In this document: one piece after another, positions 11,221 to 30,859 of the stretch | How the letters are laid out: each line of letters begins with the position of its first letter | Numbering within the stretch: the stretch's first letter is position 1 | Source of the DNA: Trichuris trichiura | Lineage: Eukaryota; Nematoda; Enoplea; Trichinellida; Trichuridae | Assembly (NCBI GenBank): GCA_037903355.1 | Contig: JBAJFE010000062.1 | Location: 1 to 64,000, forward strand | Length of the DNA: 64,000 bases | Reading direction: 5' to 3' | Notes under the pieces: generated by a model | The model's input: the letters and a program-made list of their open reading frames with translations, nothing else | What the model was told of the DNA's origin: nothing | The model's database searches: none | Position numbers and translations under genes: made by a program

Positions 11221-14200
11221 CGGGCAGTAATTTTAAATGAATATTACCTGCTCAAACAGGCTTCACTTTCCAACTGAGTAACTGGAAACAATCAACGTTG
11301 GCCAAAGAAGGAAATATATGGCAGTTTTTGTGCTTCGTATTTTCCATGCGTAAAGAATTGGAACTTTCTGAATTACAGCATACGCACTGGAGTGCAATAC
11401 TACTGGCAAATGGGGGTAATTTTTTCCAGTGATCAGCAGTTACTCTTTTCTCATGTTCGATCCACTGAAGGATGTATCTCACGGTTGAAGAGTGGCCAGA
11501 ACATATGGACGCTGGATGAGTCCCGCTGCTAAACCAAAAGCAAAATTAAATCAAGGTAAACGCTTCTGTAAAAATGTTGCTGTTTCGGATTTTCAATTTT
11601 ACATAATTTTGACAAGAACGAAAGCTCCAACTCCACCTTGCTAAAGCACTGCGACAGCACAAAAGGATTGCTTAGGGTAACCTATTACCTGACCTGTATT
11701 CAACCAGTATCGCTAATGGAAAGAAGCTAAGCAATCAGATATTATCGAACTAACATTGGGTGACAGTCTAATGAAGCATGACCAAACGGCTCAGGCGTTC
11801 TGTGCAGCCCAAAAGGTTTTCAGTCAATAACATAATCACTTTTTTTAATTGCGCAACATCACTTTCGCGCAGGTTGTTGATTACCTGATGCAACTGCGCA
11901 TTGTTTAAACTGCAAGCAATTGACTCTGTTTGTTTCTGCTCAACCAACCATGCCGAAATGCCCCTGTTGACTTGGTAGATATTAATCGCTTCTGTTTATA
12001 ACAGTTTGGTGAATTAGGCATAGATCTGTGTGAAAACTAATATATACATCGCGCAACGTTCTCATGCGCTAACAGCGTTCGGTAAAGAGCGAGTAGTGAC
12101 GCATGCCTGATTTGAGGCTGCTTGCCTATCTGCCTTAGCTAGTCTGAAAATAACTTTGCTAATTCTGAACTTGAGAAGGCAAACAGCCGGCTGCGCACAT
12201 ACTTTTGCAATATATGTGAAAACGATATTAATAGAACGCACCCAAAGCAAAACTGTTTCCTGAAGCCAGAAGAAAAAGTCTTAAAAATATAAAATAATTA
12301 TAACCATGTTTAATGCGCATCTCAGTATTTATCTACTGCCTAACGCGTTTACGCCAAGTAACGATGCCATTTTACTGAGCTGAAGCTTTTTGAGTAACTT
12401 AGGAGTTAAATAATGGCGATGCACCAAAGGAAGGAGACAGTCTGAGCCTGTCTGAGCTGTACAGCTAACATAATAATAGTTTTGCGAGGGTAGCCAAAAG
12501 CGGTATTACTCTTCCTGTTGCATTCATCAACAAACGGATGGGCCTTTTAAAACTCACTTGGTTCCATCAGAGGCTTTTGTACCTTAGCATATCACCGCTG
12601 ATGATGAAAGCAGCTGAATTCCAAAACTTCCGTTCGTTTACTGATATATGCAGATGGAATAGCTAAATTGTTTGTGCGTTAACAAACTGTATCCCGTTAC
12701 CGCAGGTCCAGTTTTCAGATTTCGAAGGGTTTGACACTAATAACAAAAACTTAAACGACCACGCTCTTAATAGGCCATACAGTAGTTATTTGTTAATTTG
12801 CAACGGCAAAAACTATTTACAACGGCGTCAAATTTTGCAAAAAATTCTGAAAAAACCATGGCGCTTGAGCTCTCTTTACGTTTAAATCTCAGTCGTACTC
12901 GCATACTTTCATACTGTCAGGGGAATGTTTCAAAGTTATTTATTACTTCCTGAACTCTAGCAGCCTTGAAGGAAACAATAAATTTGACAAAATTAGTATT
13001 ATTATCTATCAATGATATTTGTAATCTCATTTTTCGTAACACTCACAAAACGATTCTTTTACCATAGGACCAGTAAAAACATATCCATTCAACGAAGAGC
13101 AGGTCGTGTTAAAACAGGAAAATGAAAATGTGAAAGACTGCCCGTGAATCGATGTTTCAAAAGTCGGAATACGCAGATCCTGTAAGCATGACATTTTTTC
13201 AACAGTCCTTTCTCTTAGTTCGACATTCAACTTTTTTTTGAAACAAGCTGAACTTTTGAATCCGGGTATTTTTCACTGTTTTTTTTCTAAACTGACTTCA
13301 GCATATTTGATCCCTTAACCTTTGGAACAGATTATAAAAAGAGAACAAATAATCAGAGGCCAATGTGGACCTTGTCTGGGACAAGAAAAGATTTTTCTAA
13401 TTCATTCAGTGTTAAGAAATTATGCCGGCGAAACGGCAGCTCAGTTTTTTTATTTCTATTTTGCCTTTTCTTTTGAGCAAGAAACCAACCTACATTCAGG
13501 AGGACTCTAGTAAAACTTAAATTTACTTTTACAGTAAGTTTGATGTTCAGGTTGGTTTGAAAAATGCTTCCTGCAAGACTACCTCTCCAACTAACTCATT
13601 TATTAAAACGTTTGCGTGAATCTCCTCTGCGAGTACTTCAATTTGCATAACGGATTAACGACGGAAGTCCAAATAATGTGGTATTTTCAATGCTCTCCTA
13701 CTAGCAGGCTTGACGAAGCAGTTACTGTTGAAGTTCATTAACGCAGAGGACTGAGAAAACTGAATTGGCTGCCAGCAGATTCCAGTAGAAAAAAAGCCAA
13801 ATGACTTTCCAGCAGTAGTTTAGAAAACACTATCAAAACTAAAATTAGCTGAAGTATGCTTCCAATTAGGTCACTTTATGATTTAAACGGTTTACTCTTC
13901 ATCAGTTCACTAGCATATGGCTTCAATAATATGCGAAAAAGCTTAAAAAACATTTCGCTCAAAGCAGCGCGGTCACTTCTCCTTGACAGTTAACGTTTCA
14001 GTTTGAGTGCCCAAACTAATCACCTTTAATTTTCCGCTTTTACAACCACTTCCTAAATTGCAGTGCAAATAAAACTGCTGCTTCTGCTGGTTCATGAATG
14101 CTACGACGAAGTACACGTTCAAATGAACAGAGAAAACAAGTCTTGTTGATTATGCGCTCCACCATCTGAGAAATGCAGGTTCCTTTCTGTTAGGTATCCA

Positions 14201-17200
14201 GTAGACCTATTCTGCCTTTACCGACGAGCATGCTGGCTATCCTGTTGTGGTCCTTACTTATACTTTGATCAAAATGTAAGCTTTGTGTTTTGGCTTAGAC
14301 TTAGGAAAGCCGGAACAAGATAGCTTCCAAGTTACAGTATGACAGCGGGGCATATAACAAATAATACCAGCAAAACTCCTAATAGCTTGAATCTTTAAAG
14401 TTAATACTAAAGCCTGTCAAGCGTCAGAGAATAATAAGCACAAAAAACGCAACTGTCATTCATACTTCAGAGAAAATCAATCGGAATAACATCATGCAAA
14501 ATGAGGGCTCTAACAGTGCACTCATAACTTTGATAACTATATCAATATGACCTGGCATTAACTGCATTCAAAATGTGTAAAAAAAGTACCAAGTAATCAG
14601 ACTATTGATTATGCATGTCTGTCAAAAGAAAAATCTTTTCACGCATAACCATAAACGGACTTGACGGAAATGGGCCTCTCACCGCATCAATTCATTTTAA
14701 TTACTTCCAATGTTCAAAATAATTCAGCTAGCTTCGCCGAGTCGCACTTTCCTGTTAAGTAGAAACTAATTCTTCCTTCAAAAAAATTTCTTAATTTCTT
14801 CAAAAGAAAAAAGAATAATTACCGACATTTATTATTCAACAGTTGTTCCACTGATCCAAATGCAAGCTTTTACGCAACGCTAGCACGTTCATAGGACTCC
14901 TTCGGCAAATTCAAAAGTTGCGCAACTGCGTATATTTAGGTAGAGAAACGTCATTGTTTCGAATAGAGAAGACTTGTTTTCAACTCACGCAGAAAGCAAA
15001 AAACCGCGCTGAAATAATTGCTAATATTTTTTACCTTTTTGCCATTCAGATGGAATTGCAACCTCGGATAATATATGATCTGACCTAAACGAGGCGATAT
15101 ACATAGAACACTTTTTAAATGGGCCCGAAAAAACGACACAGTCTAGTCGTGGAGAAGCCATCGAGTCACTGCTAAATGCTCGCCGTTAGGAAGACTCATA
15201 GCAATAACTGTACGATTGCTATTTGCGTTATTGCTTCGAATAGCTATAAGCTCTATTTAAATTGTCTGGCGGCTATGAGCGGCAAGATAACACGAGTACA
15301 ATGTCCATGTTTTAAATTTGCTCTCTTTAGATAAGCATGAAAAGGTTGGCTTGAAGAAGCACAGCGCAACAGTGAATATATTAATAACTGACCCTCAAAA
15401 GTTTGACAATGATACAATGATGCTGCAAAGTCAGTTTCATCCATTAGTCAAATAGACAGTACATTTCAGTTGTTATCTATGCTTTTAAGTTGATTTAGAA
15501 TTGCGAGACTGAGAAAATGCGCTTTGAGATTACATGGCATAGCATGAGTATGAATCACATTTCCTTACAAGGAAGGCCGTCTGTCACAGCGACTTTGGAT
15601 TGACGGCGGCTAAACGTTTTATGCTGAAAGGAATATATATCCATTTTCCCGTTGATTTGTCAATTTGTTCCGATTAACTTGCCTCAGCATGCTTGATGGA
15701 AAAGGGCTCCCGCCGGGCAAAATTTCCGAAGGCCAACCACTGGGCAAGTAACAAATTTTCTACAAGTCTAAATGCTGTGGGCAAAAAATCAATCTTTGGC
15801 CAATGACTATCCGCTAAGAATGTATCCAATCATTAGTTTTGCAACTGATTTAATAAAGACAAACAGGTGTACTTCATGCCAAGTCTATCGTTGAACAAAC
15901 GCACTCAGCTAAAATTCTTAACAAAGTTTCCGCAGTTGAACTATCTTTGACAGCAACAATTTTTCAATTGAAAAGACGATCTCACAATATGTACATAGCT
16001 TAATGATGACGAATAAATTGCGTACTTAAGAAACACTGCTTACGTGCATACTTCCCTATGAAACTCCGCGTACCCATTAGAATTAATAATTTGCTAAATC
16101 ATACATATCATGTTAATGTACACGTCAGTCATTCTTATTATAGCTATATGATTTCGCGAACCGATAAGTAATGTGTAGGTTGTCGGTCAGCTTATCTCTA
16201 CCAAATGTTTTAAGCCGTAAGTCGTCTCTTCAATAGACAGTAAATCTCATCATTTCTTTCACCAAAACTTTTCAAAGCTTGATGTAAAATAACACGCCTA
16301 CAAGCATTGCATCAGAACCTTACGGTAGCTGTAAAATAAGGAATTAAACTACGCAATCTGTGGAGTGACACAGAATTAGTCATCCGTCTTAATGAGAAGG
16401 ATAAGCACATCGGAGGTGGCTCATATTTTCCACTGATAAAGGTGATCAGCTCCCTACCGTGAATACCATATATATAGCGCCCCAAACAGGTAACCAGCAC
16501 GATTAGTAGGAACGCCAGATACACGAAGTTAGATCTAACAAGGTTCAATTGCAAGAATTGTAAAATGGCAACGCCCTTGGGACGTGGAGCTTCAACAAGC
16601 CAAAGTGAAGTTCGTCGCGCAAGGCTGACACCTACTTAAAGAGGCGGAAGTGCATTAATGTGAGTCCTCTTCGGCCAACTTTGCTCGCTGAACCGCGCCA
16701 CACTGGACAGCGTATAATAATTCAATTAAAAATTAACATGCATTGCGATCTTGTAGCAAATAAAATTTTGCATAATTCGTGAAAGCTTAATAGCAATAAA
16801 ACGGCTCGTATAGGAAAGCAATACATCACCTAAGCCTTGGCAAATGTGATATTCTAATAAAAACACGGCAGCTCATCAGTTCTCCAACATGGAACTGGAT
16901 CCCGCAGAAGCTCGTAAAAGCTGCATATTTAAAAAACGGGATAACTTACCAGCTCATGCGCAACTTGGACGATGGAATAAAAAAGTGTTGGAGTTCAGGG
17001 ATAATGCCCAGTCGATTCCTCTTTCAAAATTGGCTCACAACCTGAGACTGCTCAGCTGAAAGCAGAAAACAAACTTGAACGACTGAGTGGCATTAGTTTT
17101 CGTTTCGACAAGATGACGTATAATTCAGTGGGTCGCTAGAGGGACCGCCGTTGACACAAGATGGTCCAGTTAGCAACTTTGCGCGGTAATAATTTTCGAC

Positions 17201-20200
17201 ATTTCCATTGATGAGAAGACGAAATTTCTTAACGAGTCATCAACCGATTGCGGCTAGCCTGGAACGGCGACAACATAGCTACATTGGTACCGTCTAATTC
17301 GACCAGTCTAGACGGCACCCAAAGTCTAACCTCAGTGACACAGCTTTGACTTATTAAAGCCAATTCCGCCTTAAAATAGTTTCCCCTTTTGGAAAAGCGG
17401 CAAATCGCAGTGACCGACTGATCGATGGACGAACGGCCTGCGCCTCGCTGCTAAGGATACAAAGTTGGCAAGTTGCGCTTCTTAAAACCGTTCAATCCAT
17501 ACTGCTGTCATGGATTCCAGAGCAAAGAATGGAATTAGCGACGAAAAAATTGACCACGAACCACCGCTCCAAAGAGCGTTCCTTGCATGGCTTTGTTCAT
17601 CGATCGAAGTTTCAAGCGCTGATGAGGAATGGCAAAGTTTTTGAAAAACCCAAAACTAAGGCTACGCTTTATACGCCGGACATCAATGAAACGCGCGTTG
17701 TGTCGAGTCGACAGGCTATAACAGGATTGTTTGCTTTGTTTCAATCAAAAAGCATGCCATACTAGACTTGGCTATTTGAGCAAACAACTGGGCACCGAGA
17801 AGGGGTTTCCCAAGGAGCAGACTAATTAAGCTCCAATTTTCTACCGTACCAAAGTCACGCGAGGCTCAAACATGGCTAAAGAGCTTAAGCGGAGTGTTTG
17901 ATTTTCATTTTGCGCAGGTTTGAGAAAATTGAAACGCCATCGAGACAGCGCCTAATAGTGAGGGCGGTTTCCCTTCCGAGGCAAACGTTTGCCTAATGCA
18001 ATAACTACACATTTAAGCGGATCGTTAATGCAAAATCAACAGCAACGTCTACAAGAAATGCCATGGTTATTTAAGCTCACCAGTTGTAGTTCGCTGATCT
18101 TAGCCTCTGCCATTTCTGCACGCGACTAAAGTTTCAATGACACCAACGGTCGTATTCTGCTCTACATTCAATGCATGGAAATAATGGAAAGAAGAAAATT
18201 TCAAAACTCAAATTCTTTGCGTATTTTTTCCTGCACTTGAGACATTATTTTCAAATGGGCGCATAGAAGTGTGAGGTGCAGTCAGATTTGTATTAGGTGA
18301 AAAAAATCGATTCCGCAGCAACGCCGTACGAAATGTGTAGCTCGCTGAAAATTTTGCCTTTTGAATTTGTTGATAATCAGGTGGAGCAACCGTAGTTCAT
18401 TATCATAAGCTGGCAGATCGCTCATTCCGCCAAGTCCATGGAGATTTTTAAATCGATGACAAATTTTAAACGAAATCCCTTATCGCATTCTATCAGCTTT
18501 ACGAAGACGGAAAATTTTCAAACGTAATCTTAAAAACGAAACGGAGTGGCTTCACTTTGACGTGCCGTTGCGGCAGCGGGAAAAGAAATTTTGAAACTCG
18601 CTCACGCTCTCCATAAGTACTGTGAAGTTCTCCAACTTTTGATCGAAATGAATCGGCACCATGACAAGCTTCGCGTGATAAACATTTTAGTCCATTCAGC
18701 AGTTTGACAAAAAAAGAAAATATACCGCAACAACGTTAACAACGAATGAATATAACAAAATCTGGGCTCGTTTCAAAGCCTGAGGCTAACGATAGGGAAA
18801 ACTTGTGAACATAACAGACTGCAAAGTAATTAAAGAACACGTATTAGCATTCAGTCATTTTTATCTTATCTAAGTGCGTAATGTAATTACGGAAATTCGA
18901 CCTGTGAAAATTTTTCATCGTGTGAAGTTTCGGAAAACCTCTGTTCCCGTCTTCAACGCAAGATATACCAAGGGGGACTTCGTTTTCAAGCTCATTCTGC
19001 ACGCGGGCAGTATAAAGGCGTGGACTTACGAACTTTCATGGATAGTATTAATAAGCTTAGATTCAGTGCATCGGTAACACCTCATTTGATTAATGTATGC
19101 TTAGCTTCTTTAATTCAAAATGAAAGAGCCCCAAGTGGTTGCAATATATACGCAGAAACGATGCCTAAGTGCTTAGCATTCTCGAAGCCTTAACCTCATC
19201 ACAACAGAGAGAGCTGTACGTGACTTTTAAAGTACGTACACCCATTGGCACTTCATAACGTGACGCAACGGCAGCTGCCCAAAAATGGGTGGTCCAACCC
19301 GCACGTAAGCTATGGTAAAGTTCTTTATGTCTTTTGCCTCAATGCAATGCCATTGAGAACGATTGAATAGTCTGCGCCAAGACTGCGTCATGCCTGACAT
19401 TTCCTTTTATCTGTCACCGGCCAGTGATGTCAGCAAGTTTTTCTTACGTGGGCTATTCGTGACTTACAAAAACATAAACCATTCCAATCAATGTTTCTTT
19501 TCACTGTGCTTCATAGGCACAATGGCTAATGGTTTCAACAACTGTTGGCAACAAGAAAGACGCTTAAGTCAATTTCGTAAACGCCCATCAGTTTAAGCGA
19601 GGCGGAAGTTCGAGAAAACTAATTACGAAGAGAGCATTTTCCGTAATCACGTGATATCTACCTGATTGGTTCGATTTTCTCAATCAGGGTAGCAACGACG
19701 TTTTTGCAGCCAACAATTCGAGCAAGTGAATTTGAGGAACTTTGAAAGCGAGAATTTTGAAAAATCAGTACGCAACCGTAACTTAAAAACAAGCGCCAAA
19801 AATTGTCATTGTTGCAAGCCCCTTAATGCTACTCAATGGGAATCGAAACGAGAGGCAGCGAAACAGGCACTCATTTAGAATAATTCAAATGATGCCATAA
19901 TTCCGTAGAGTTTTTAATATGCGCAGCGTAACGCCCAGCGGAAATGGAACTGAGCACTGCTAAGATGTTTTTGATTTCCCATTTCCTACTCCGGTTAGCG
20001 TTTTGTACATTTTCAGAAAACATCCGTTCGCTTCCGCCGTAGTTTCTCAGGCAATTAACTTAGGTAAAAGAAAAGTCGGAAAACAACGTATGGCCTGAAG
20101 CTACTCATAACTATTATAGTCGCTGCGAACGCTTCACGTTGCGAGTAAACTTTTGTTTTTTCCCTAGTTGCTACCCAAGCATCCTTTGATTGTCAAGCTT

Positions 20201-23200
20201 ATTAAAATGGACCGCCGCTGTCGACCGAACAAAAACATTGTAGAAAAACGAAGCCTTCAGGGCATACAACGATTGGAGAGAACTAAACGAAGGGAAAAAG
20301 CATTATCTTCACATGGCGGAGTGCTAAGAAAAGCTCTAGGAGCGCTCGTCAAGGCAGAGTAGAGAAGCGAGTCTACTCATCGCAAAATTCATATTTTGAA
20401 GCCGTTTGACATTTGAACTTGCCTCAGCCGGGCCTATGCAACCATTAATAGATTTTGCCAAGAATTACGGCGGCAGAATTTCAAAAGAGAAAGTAGTTTT
20501 GCTTTTGGAGAATTTCAATTAAATAAAAACACAACTTACGAGATTCTGTTGTTTTTTCAAAGATAACAAAAGTGACAAGCAAGTTGGAACCTATGTCAAC
20601 GCGTCAGAAACCACGACTTTTCGCGGCAAAAAATTGACGGTCGCATTTATCAGGATTGCGACGCTTGTCGGAAAGGGCAGCGAGTAATTACCAAACTTAG
20701 CATCGCTAACGTTGCAATGGCTACGAAGGAAAACTCGTAACGCAGATAAAATCTAAAGTCGCGCGGGCAAAAAAATCGTTGCACGGCAAGCAGGATTAAC
20801 GGATTCTCATCAGCAAAAAAAATTCAAGAAAAAATGCTTAACATACCCGAAGTTGGTACCGCCAATTCACACTACTTCGATAAAGCTTGATTCGATCATT
20901 TTTACGATATCGTCGCCTCGCGTACGTGACTGAGAAAGGAGTGTATGAACGTGTATTGACTGATTTGGTAGTAGAAATGAAGGAAACGAGTTTCTTCAAA
21001 CAATCATCATACTGCTGGGAATAAAGCAAGAAAAGAAACAACCGCCAACAGGCACTAGTCGCCAAGTATGGCAAGGTTTGTCTCTTTGAAATTAAGGCCT
21101 CTTTTTCATTCCTCAGCCCATTATTCATCTTGAAGAACGAATCGATAAACGATAAAACGCCCTATGGTATCATCAGAATGTTGGAAGCACGGATTTCACT
21201 GGTGACTTTAGAAAGGAAGGTAAATATTCATAGCTGACAAACCGAACACAAGAACATTGCCGCCGACTCCATAGCAACGCAGAGGGCAGTGAATAGTCGC
21301 GCGTAGGAGTAGTAATTTAATGAATTTTTAATACAGTAAATTAAACCATCCTACTGGCGCCTTAATAGGAGTGAGGCAAAGCTAGGGCATATTAGTATTC
21401 TAAAAATAAAATGCAATGCAATATACATCTACTAAAATTCAGAACTCATGAAAACGTATGCCCATATTGAGCTGCTGTTACGGCGTAACTGGGCATTCAA
21501 GCAATGATCAACTCATTGCCGACTTTTATTGCCCCAGCGTACTTTAAGAGTAGCAAACTACGTAACTCATTTCTCCAAGAAACTTAGTGTCAAAATGAAA
21601 TAGACTCTTTCCGAGTGTATCACCATTACTGATCAACTTTAAAAGTCATTCCCGCGCGGGAATGTTGCCATAATTGCATGCTGCAAAGGAGCGAAAGCAT
21701 CTCCTATTACATATGCACAGAGTAGCGACGATAGCGAAATATCTAAAAGAACAATTATTTGAAGGTAACATACGCTGAAAGTTCAATGAGTACACTGTTA
21801 TTTTAAAAAGTCAGCCTCAGCACAGCATGAAAGTAAAACAGGTTGACAAAGCAGAAAAGCTCATCACTGCTAACCGTTTGATGCCTAGGCGATCAACAAC
21901 TGTCAATAGTGATAATTTCCGAAAACGAGAAGAAAATTCGCTCAGGAATTTCTGCCTAGTTTTGACGAAGTGTTTCAGCAAACATGGAAAAGCTGCGTAT
22001 TCTAATGAAGATGGAAGTTGACTAGCTTTAGCATGAAAATGCGCCCTCTTAATTAGACTGAAAGCATTAATAACTTGGAAGCCGCGATGAGATGATTAAA
22101 ATTAATTTAGCCTGCAGCGAGCACTTTCGAGAAAGGCGCCCAAACTTTCAGGGAAATTTTAAAAATGATTTTTGAAATCGACACGTCGGAAAATTTTATC
22201 CAAAGCGTAAGGACCCCTTGTTCTTCCTTTGTAGAATGGCTGCGAAATCATTTTATTAATATTAACTGAAGTGGGTAGAACCTGAGAATCATAAATTTTT
22301 AAAAATTGTCGCGAACCTTGTCACCGTAATTCAAATATTCAAATACTCAAAAATCCTACACAAATTTTCATTGCCAGAAAAGCGTCATTTCCGTCCTGCA
22401 GAACAGGGAAATTCCAAAAATGGGTTTTGAAATTTGCGCGTCGGAAAATGTAATCCAAAATCTCAAACAAGAAGCGAAGTCATTCTATTAACGTTAACTG
22501 AAAAGAGCGGAACCTGAGGACCATAAATGTTTTCAAAATTATCGTAAACTTAATAACCGTATTTCAAATAATAAGACGCACAAAATTCCATACGATCTTG
22601 CTTAACTTGGAATGTGTTATTCCCTTTGCACAGCATTTAAAAAACCATATGTTTCTTTTTAACGCTTACAAGCGCACACGTGTTTGAAAACGTAGGTTTT
22701 CGCAATGGCTTCGTAGAACTTCCAAAAACGCTTTGATGGAAACCTACTGATTGAACGAACTTTCTGAGAAATTAAATCCTGTCATCAGTATCTTTGGTAA
22801 GATTCGTCAAAGACGCTAACGACGGGATTATATTTCCCTAAAGAATCATCTGATAAGCAGATTTCTTATAAAGCTACTCGTTTAGTAAGCATCTACCAAA
22901 CAGATGCAACATTCGAAATGTTATACGCAGAAGACGAAAGACGGTTTGTTTCACAGATCTCATAGCCTAATTTTCGAAAGAGCAACGGGAGATGTACAAG
23001 GCAAAGGAATGTAGGCAGCTCTAATTCAATTCTGGATAATAAATTCAAGTTAATCGAATGGGCAGTATTAACTTGTTAACAACGTAAGCGGATATAAACA
23101 AACAATCAACCTGCCAGCTTGAAGAGCACGCAATCTGGTATAAACAGTTTGCCTGGAAAAGAAGTGACGTCATAAGGATTTATTCCCGACAGACTCGGGG

Positions 23201-24998
23201 CTTTCAGATTGTGCTTACGTCACAAAAGCAAAATTAATGAGATTTAAAAGTGAGCATGAAAATAAGCGCATGACAGCGAAAAGCATGTTCAGAATGGTGC
23301 TTAGCAAATGCTTAATCAGTTTCGTAAATAAATTCACTTTCTTACATCTTTCACTTTACTTGTCAGAACATGTCGTGCGCTCACGATCAACGCTTCCATA
23401 AATTGTTTCCTCTACGCTAGATCGTCTTCACATTAACTTTCCTGCAGGGTACTGCCTGACGAACACATTTATCCGGCGAACAAAGGGACAGAGAACTGAA
23501 CTTGAACGCGTTCCATGCTCACATACAGCCTGTATAAGGAAGCACTAATCACTTCAAAACAAAGTGCACATTAACGGCCATTGTACAACGACAAAACAAC
23601 GCCGCTGCACATGAACCTATGCTCAGTGAACTCGGCGACTCAATGGGCCCTTAATGTCGTATACACTTTCCGTGACGATAATCAATTAAAGGGAAAATAG
23701 AAATAATCGTCTATCAAAACAAATTTGAAACAAGAGGTCAAACCGTACGAGACCTACTTTCTCATAAGGAAAGAGCCGCTTGAAGACTTGATAAACGAAC
23801 CGAATGCCATTGAGTATAAAGAAGGTATTAATAAAAATAAAAGAAGCATTCGACAGCTTAACGGTCTCAATCAAAAGTACAAACATCATCAAAGTGTGCT
23901 ACAAGTCGCCTTGGACTCCTGAAGCCGACGTCCGCTTGGAAAAAACTGTTTATGAAGGCTTGCGCAGACGAAATATTGCTTCTATTGAAACGGACCAATC
24001 TCCATTGGTCGATTGGCAGCCAAACAAATTTCGTTGTGCAGCAAATAACATGCCTCAATGAAAATATAGCATAAAGGAAAACGGTGTTTTGTTGATGCGA
24101 CCAAAAGGAAAAACTAAAATCAAAGACTCTTTTCAAAAAAAGACAATACAACTCGTTCGTTTATTTACATCAGCTGTCAAATAGCCCCTTAACGAAATCA
24201 GCTGAATTATGAAACCGCAACAACTTTACTCGAAAATACGCAAAAACCTTAAGAGCGAGGGCGACTCGAAAAACTGTAACTTGGTTCGAAAAATTGGATT
24301 ACTTAACTACTGCCAAACAGGGAAGCTTCGAACAGGCTTACTTTTTAAAAACAGTTAGTCAACATCAAGTATAAGTAATGAGCTCCATTCACGTACGATT
24401 CTGCATAATTGCTTTCCAAGCTAGCAGAAAAGCTCATCCATCAAATGGACAAAACGGATCGCTCTCAAAGAAGGCTTTTGGAAATCTGTAACAGCAATGA
24501 AGAACGAAAGTCCATCGCTCGAAAATGGGATCTCTTTTAGTCAACCGAATTTTTCTTAAACTGCTCGGCTATAACACAATTTCAAAAATCAAACTCAATA
24601 TGACTACTGATCATATAGAGGTTCAGGCAAAAAAATTTGCATACCGCTCAACATGGCTGACCAAAATTCCAATCATTAGCTCCCTAAATAACAATACGAT
24701 TCAGACTATCGATTGATACTTGACGAAAAGCTTCGCTACTGCTTTAAGGCTTAATGATATGCTGATTTACTATTCGTCGGTGAAGCAGTAAAACCCTGAA
24801 AACGTCGGTACAAAGTATGAAGAAACATACAACCTCTTCAAAAACAATAATACTGCATAGAAGAAACGTGGATGGAATAATTAAGACAAATCAGATAAAT
24901 TCGTTGAAACTGCAGTTAAAAAAACAGGTAACTGAACTTCGACCATACACAGTCCACCTCCAATCTTTGGACAATGAACAACATGATTCAGATTAATT
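11221..24998. other. Long region with no recognisable gene
   Basis: About 13.8 kb. Open frames are all short (under about 100 codons) and none shows a domain, a signal peptide with context, or consistent exon junctions. Base composition is AT-rich with frequent A/T runs. Around 17-20.5 kb and 23.7-24.7 kb there are stretches that read like decayed coding or transposon sequence, but I could not assign them. The only clear structure is the diverged tandem repeat near 22.1-22.6 kb. Confidence 0.5.
22140..22625. repeat. Diverged tandem duplication, unit about 250 bp
   Basis: Two copies lie side by side, about 22140-22394 and 22395-22625. Shared blocks in the same order include CAGGGAAATT, TTTTGAAAT, CGTCGGAAAAT, ATCCAAA, TTAACTGAA, GAACCTGAG, CATAAAT and CCGTA-TTCAAAT. 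Identity by eye is roughly two thirds. No coding potential; origin unknown, possibly an old repeat family. Confidence 0.6.
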
Positions 24999-25716
24999 TC
25001 ACAGCGACAGATCACTTAAACGTTGCAGCAGCATGTAGAGGAACATGCAACCCAAAGCGAATAAGCTGCCTCGCGCTGCCCACTTCATGAGTCTGCTTTC
25101 ACGCTTAGGCGCCTCTTCGGCATAGCTGTAAATTTTCTTGATGGGAAGTCGCTCGTAGGCGGCATCCATTGTCGGTGTCTTTGGGGATCTATAGTCACTG
25201 AATACGGATGGACTTGGATACGGTGTACTTCTGCGCTCCGAGGCTGGCTTGAACATTTCGCTAAAACAATGTGCTGCTTCAAGTGTCTTTCGCAGAGCGT
25301 AAAACATTGTGCCTGTTGAAGACGTTAGAAATTTACAACTTCGCGTACCTAACCGGCGAAGCACGTTGGGACTCAGTTTCAGAGTCGGAAACGGCACGGA
25401 AGCTTTCCTCCCCTTCGAACAGTTCTTCCTCGGTCTCTTCGTCGGATTCAATGTCCAAAGGGGCCATGCGAGGTGGAGGTAAAATTTTACGATCTGCCGA
25501 CAACGGTTCCACGGGGGTACGTTTCCTTGCCGACTTCCTGGTGACCATAACGGGTGTTCGTCTGTTCTGGTTGAACTTTTCGAGCAGTGCGGACTTCAAT
25601 TTTTCCTCGTACACCACGCGAGTGGTCGAAACTACAGGCCCAGGATTGAAGCCATGCTCAATCAATTTCCGGCGCAATTCCTGATTCGATAACGATGAAA
25701 CGTCTTCCACTTCCAT
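24999..25716 (-). CDS. emr-1: Emerin-like LEM-domain inner nuclear membrane protein
   Basis: Tail-anchored inner-nuclear-membrane protein that binds BAF through its LEM domain and ties chromatin to the lamina. Two exons: 25349-25716 and 24999-25260, joined by an 88-nt GT-AG intron with matching phase; total about 209 residues. The LEM domain is at residues 1-44: VSSLSNQELRRKLIEHGF, then NPGPVVSTTRVVYEEKL, close to human emerin (LSDAELRQQL, TTRKVYEKKL). A Ser/Asp/Glu-rich linker follows, and a single TM segment, GSLFALGCMFLYMLLQRL, ends the protein. One TM at the C-terminus separates it from two-TM LEM2/MAN1. ATG 25716 is used because a CACAG acceptor ends 2 nt before it. The gene lies 226 nt downstream of the DDX41 stop on the same strand. 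Confidence 0.87.
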
Positions 25717-25942
25717 GTCTGTGCACAAGCAATGTATGAATGCGACAACGACCCGACCATCACGACGGTACAAACTCAGAGATCGAGAGAAGGTGAAAAA
25801 GAAAACATGGGAAGTGCCAGTTCAAACTTTTACTGCCAAAGACAACTATTCGCGAATGTTGGCCCTCTGAGACTCAATTTATACAGGTATTTACAATGTA
25901 CAGCAGTTTCGGGAATACGAAACGTATTGACTTGGAAAAGCG

Positions 25943-30632
<4,690 letters not shown>

Positions 30633-30859
30633 TGACTTCCTGAACATGTTAAATCAAAATTAATCGCTTGCAAGGTCAAGCAGTTATAAAAGAGTAAACA
30701 ACAAGAATTTCACTGCGCAAACTGCAGGATTAGAACAAACGAGGTTGTATTTTGCGTGCGACTTTTATTATGCTTGCTTGCACCGGGATAGTGTGTTCGT
30801 AAACTAAAAGGAAAGCAATCTTCAGCGGCCACCTTGAACATAGCAGCATTTGTTTCCTT

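Noticed and set aside
16312..16554. 80-codon minus-strand frame with a hydrophobic stretch
   Set aside because: No ATG at the N-terminus and no supporting neighbouring exon; hydrophobicity alone is weak evidence in AT-rich DNA.
23686..24716. Cluster of short Lys-rich frames on both strands
   Set aside because: Possible decayed transposon, but no transposase motif or terminal repeats could be identified.
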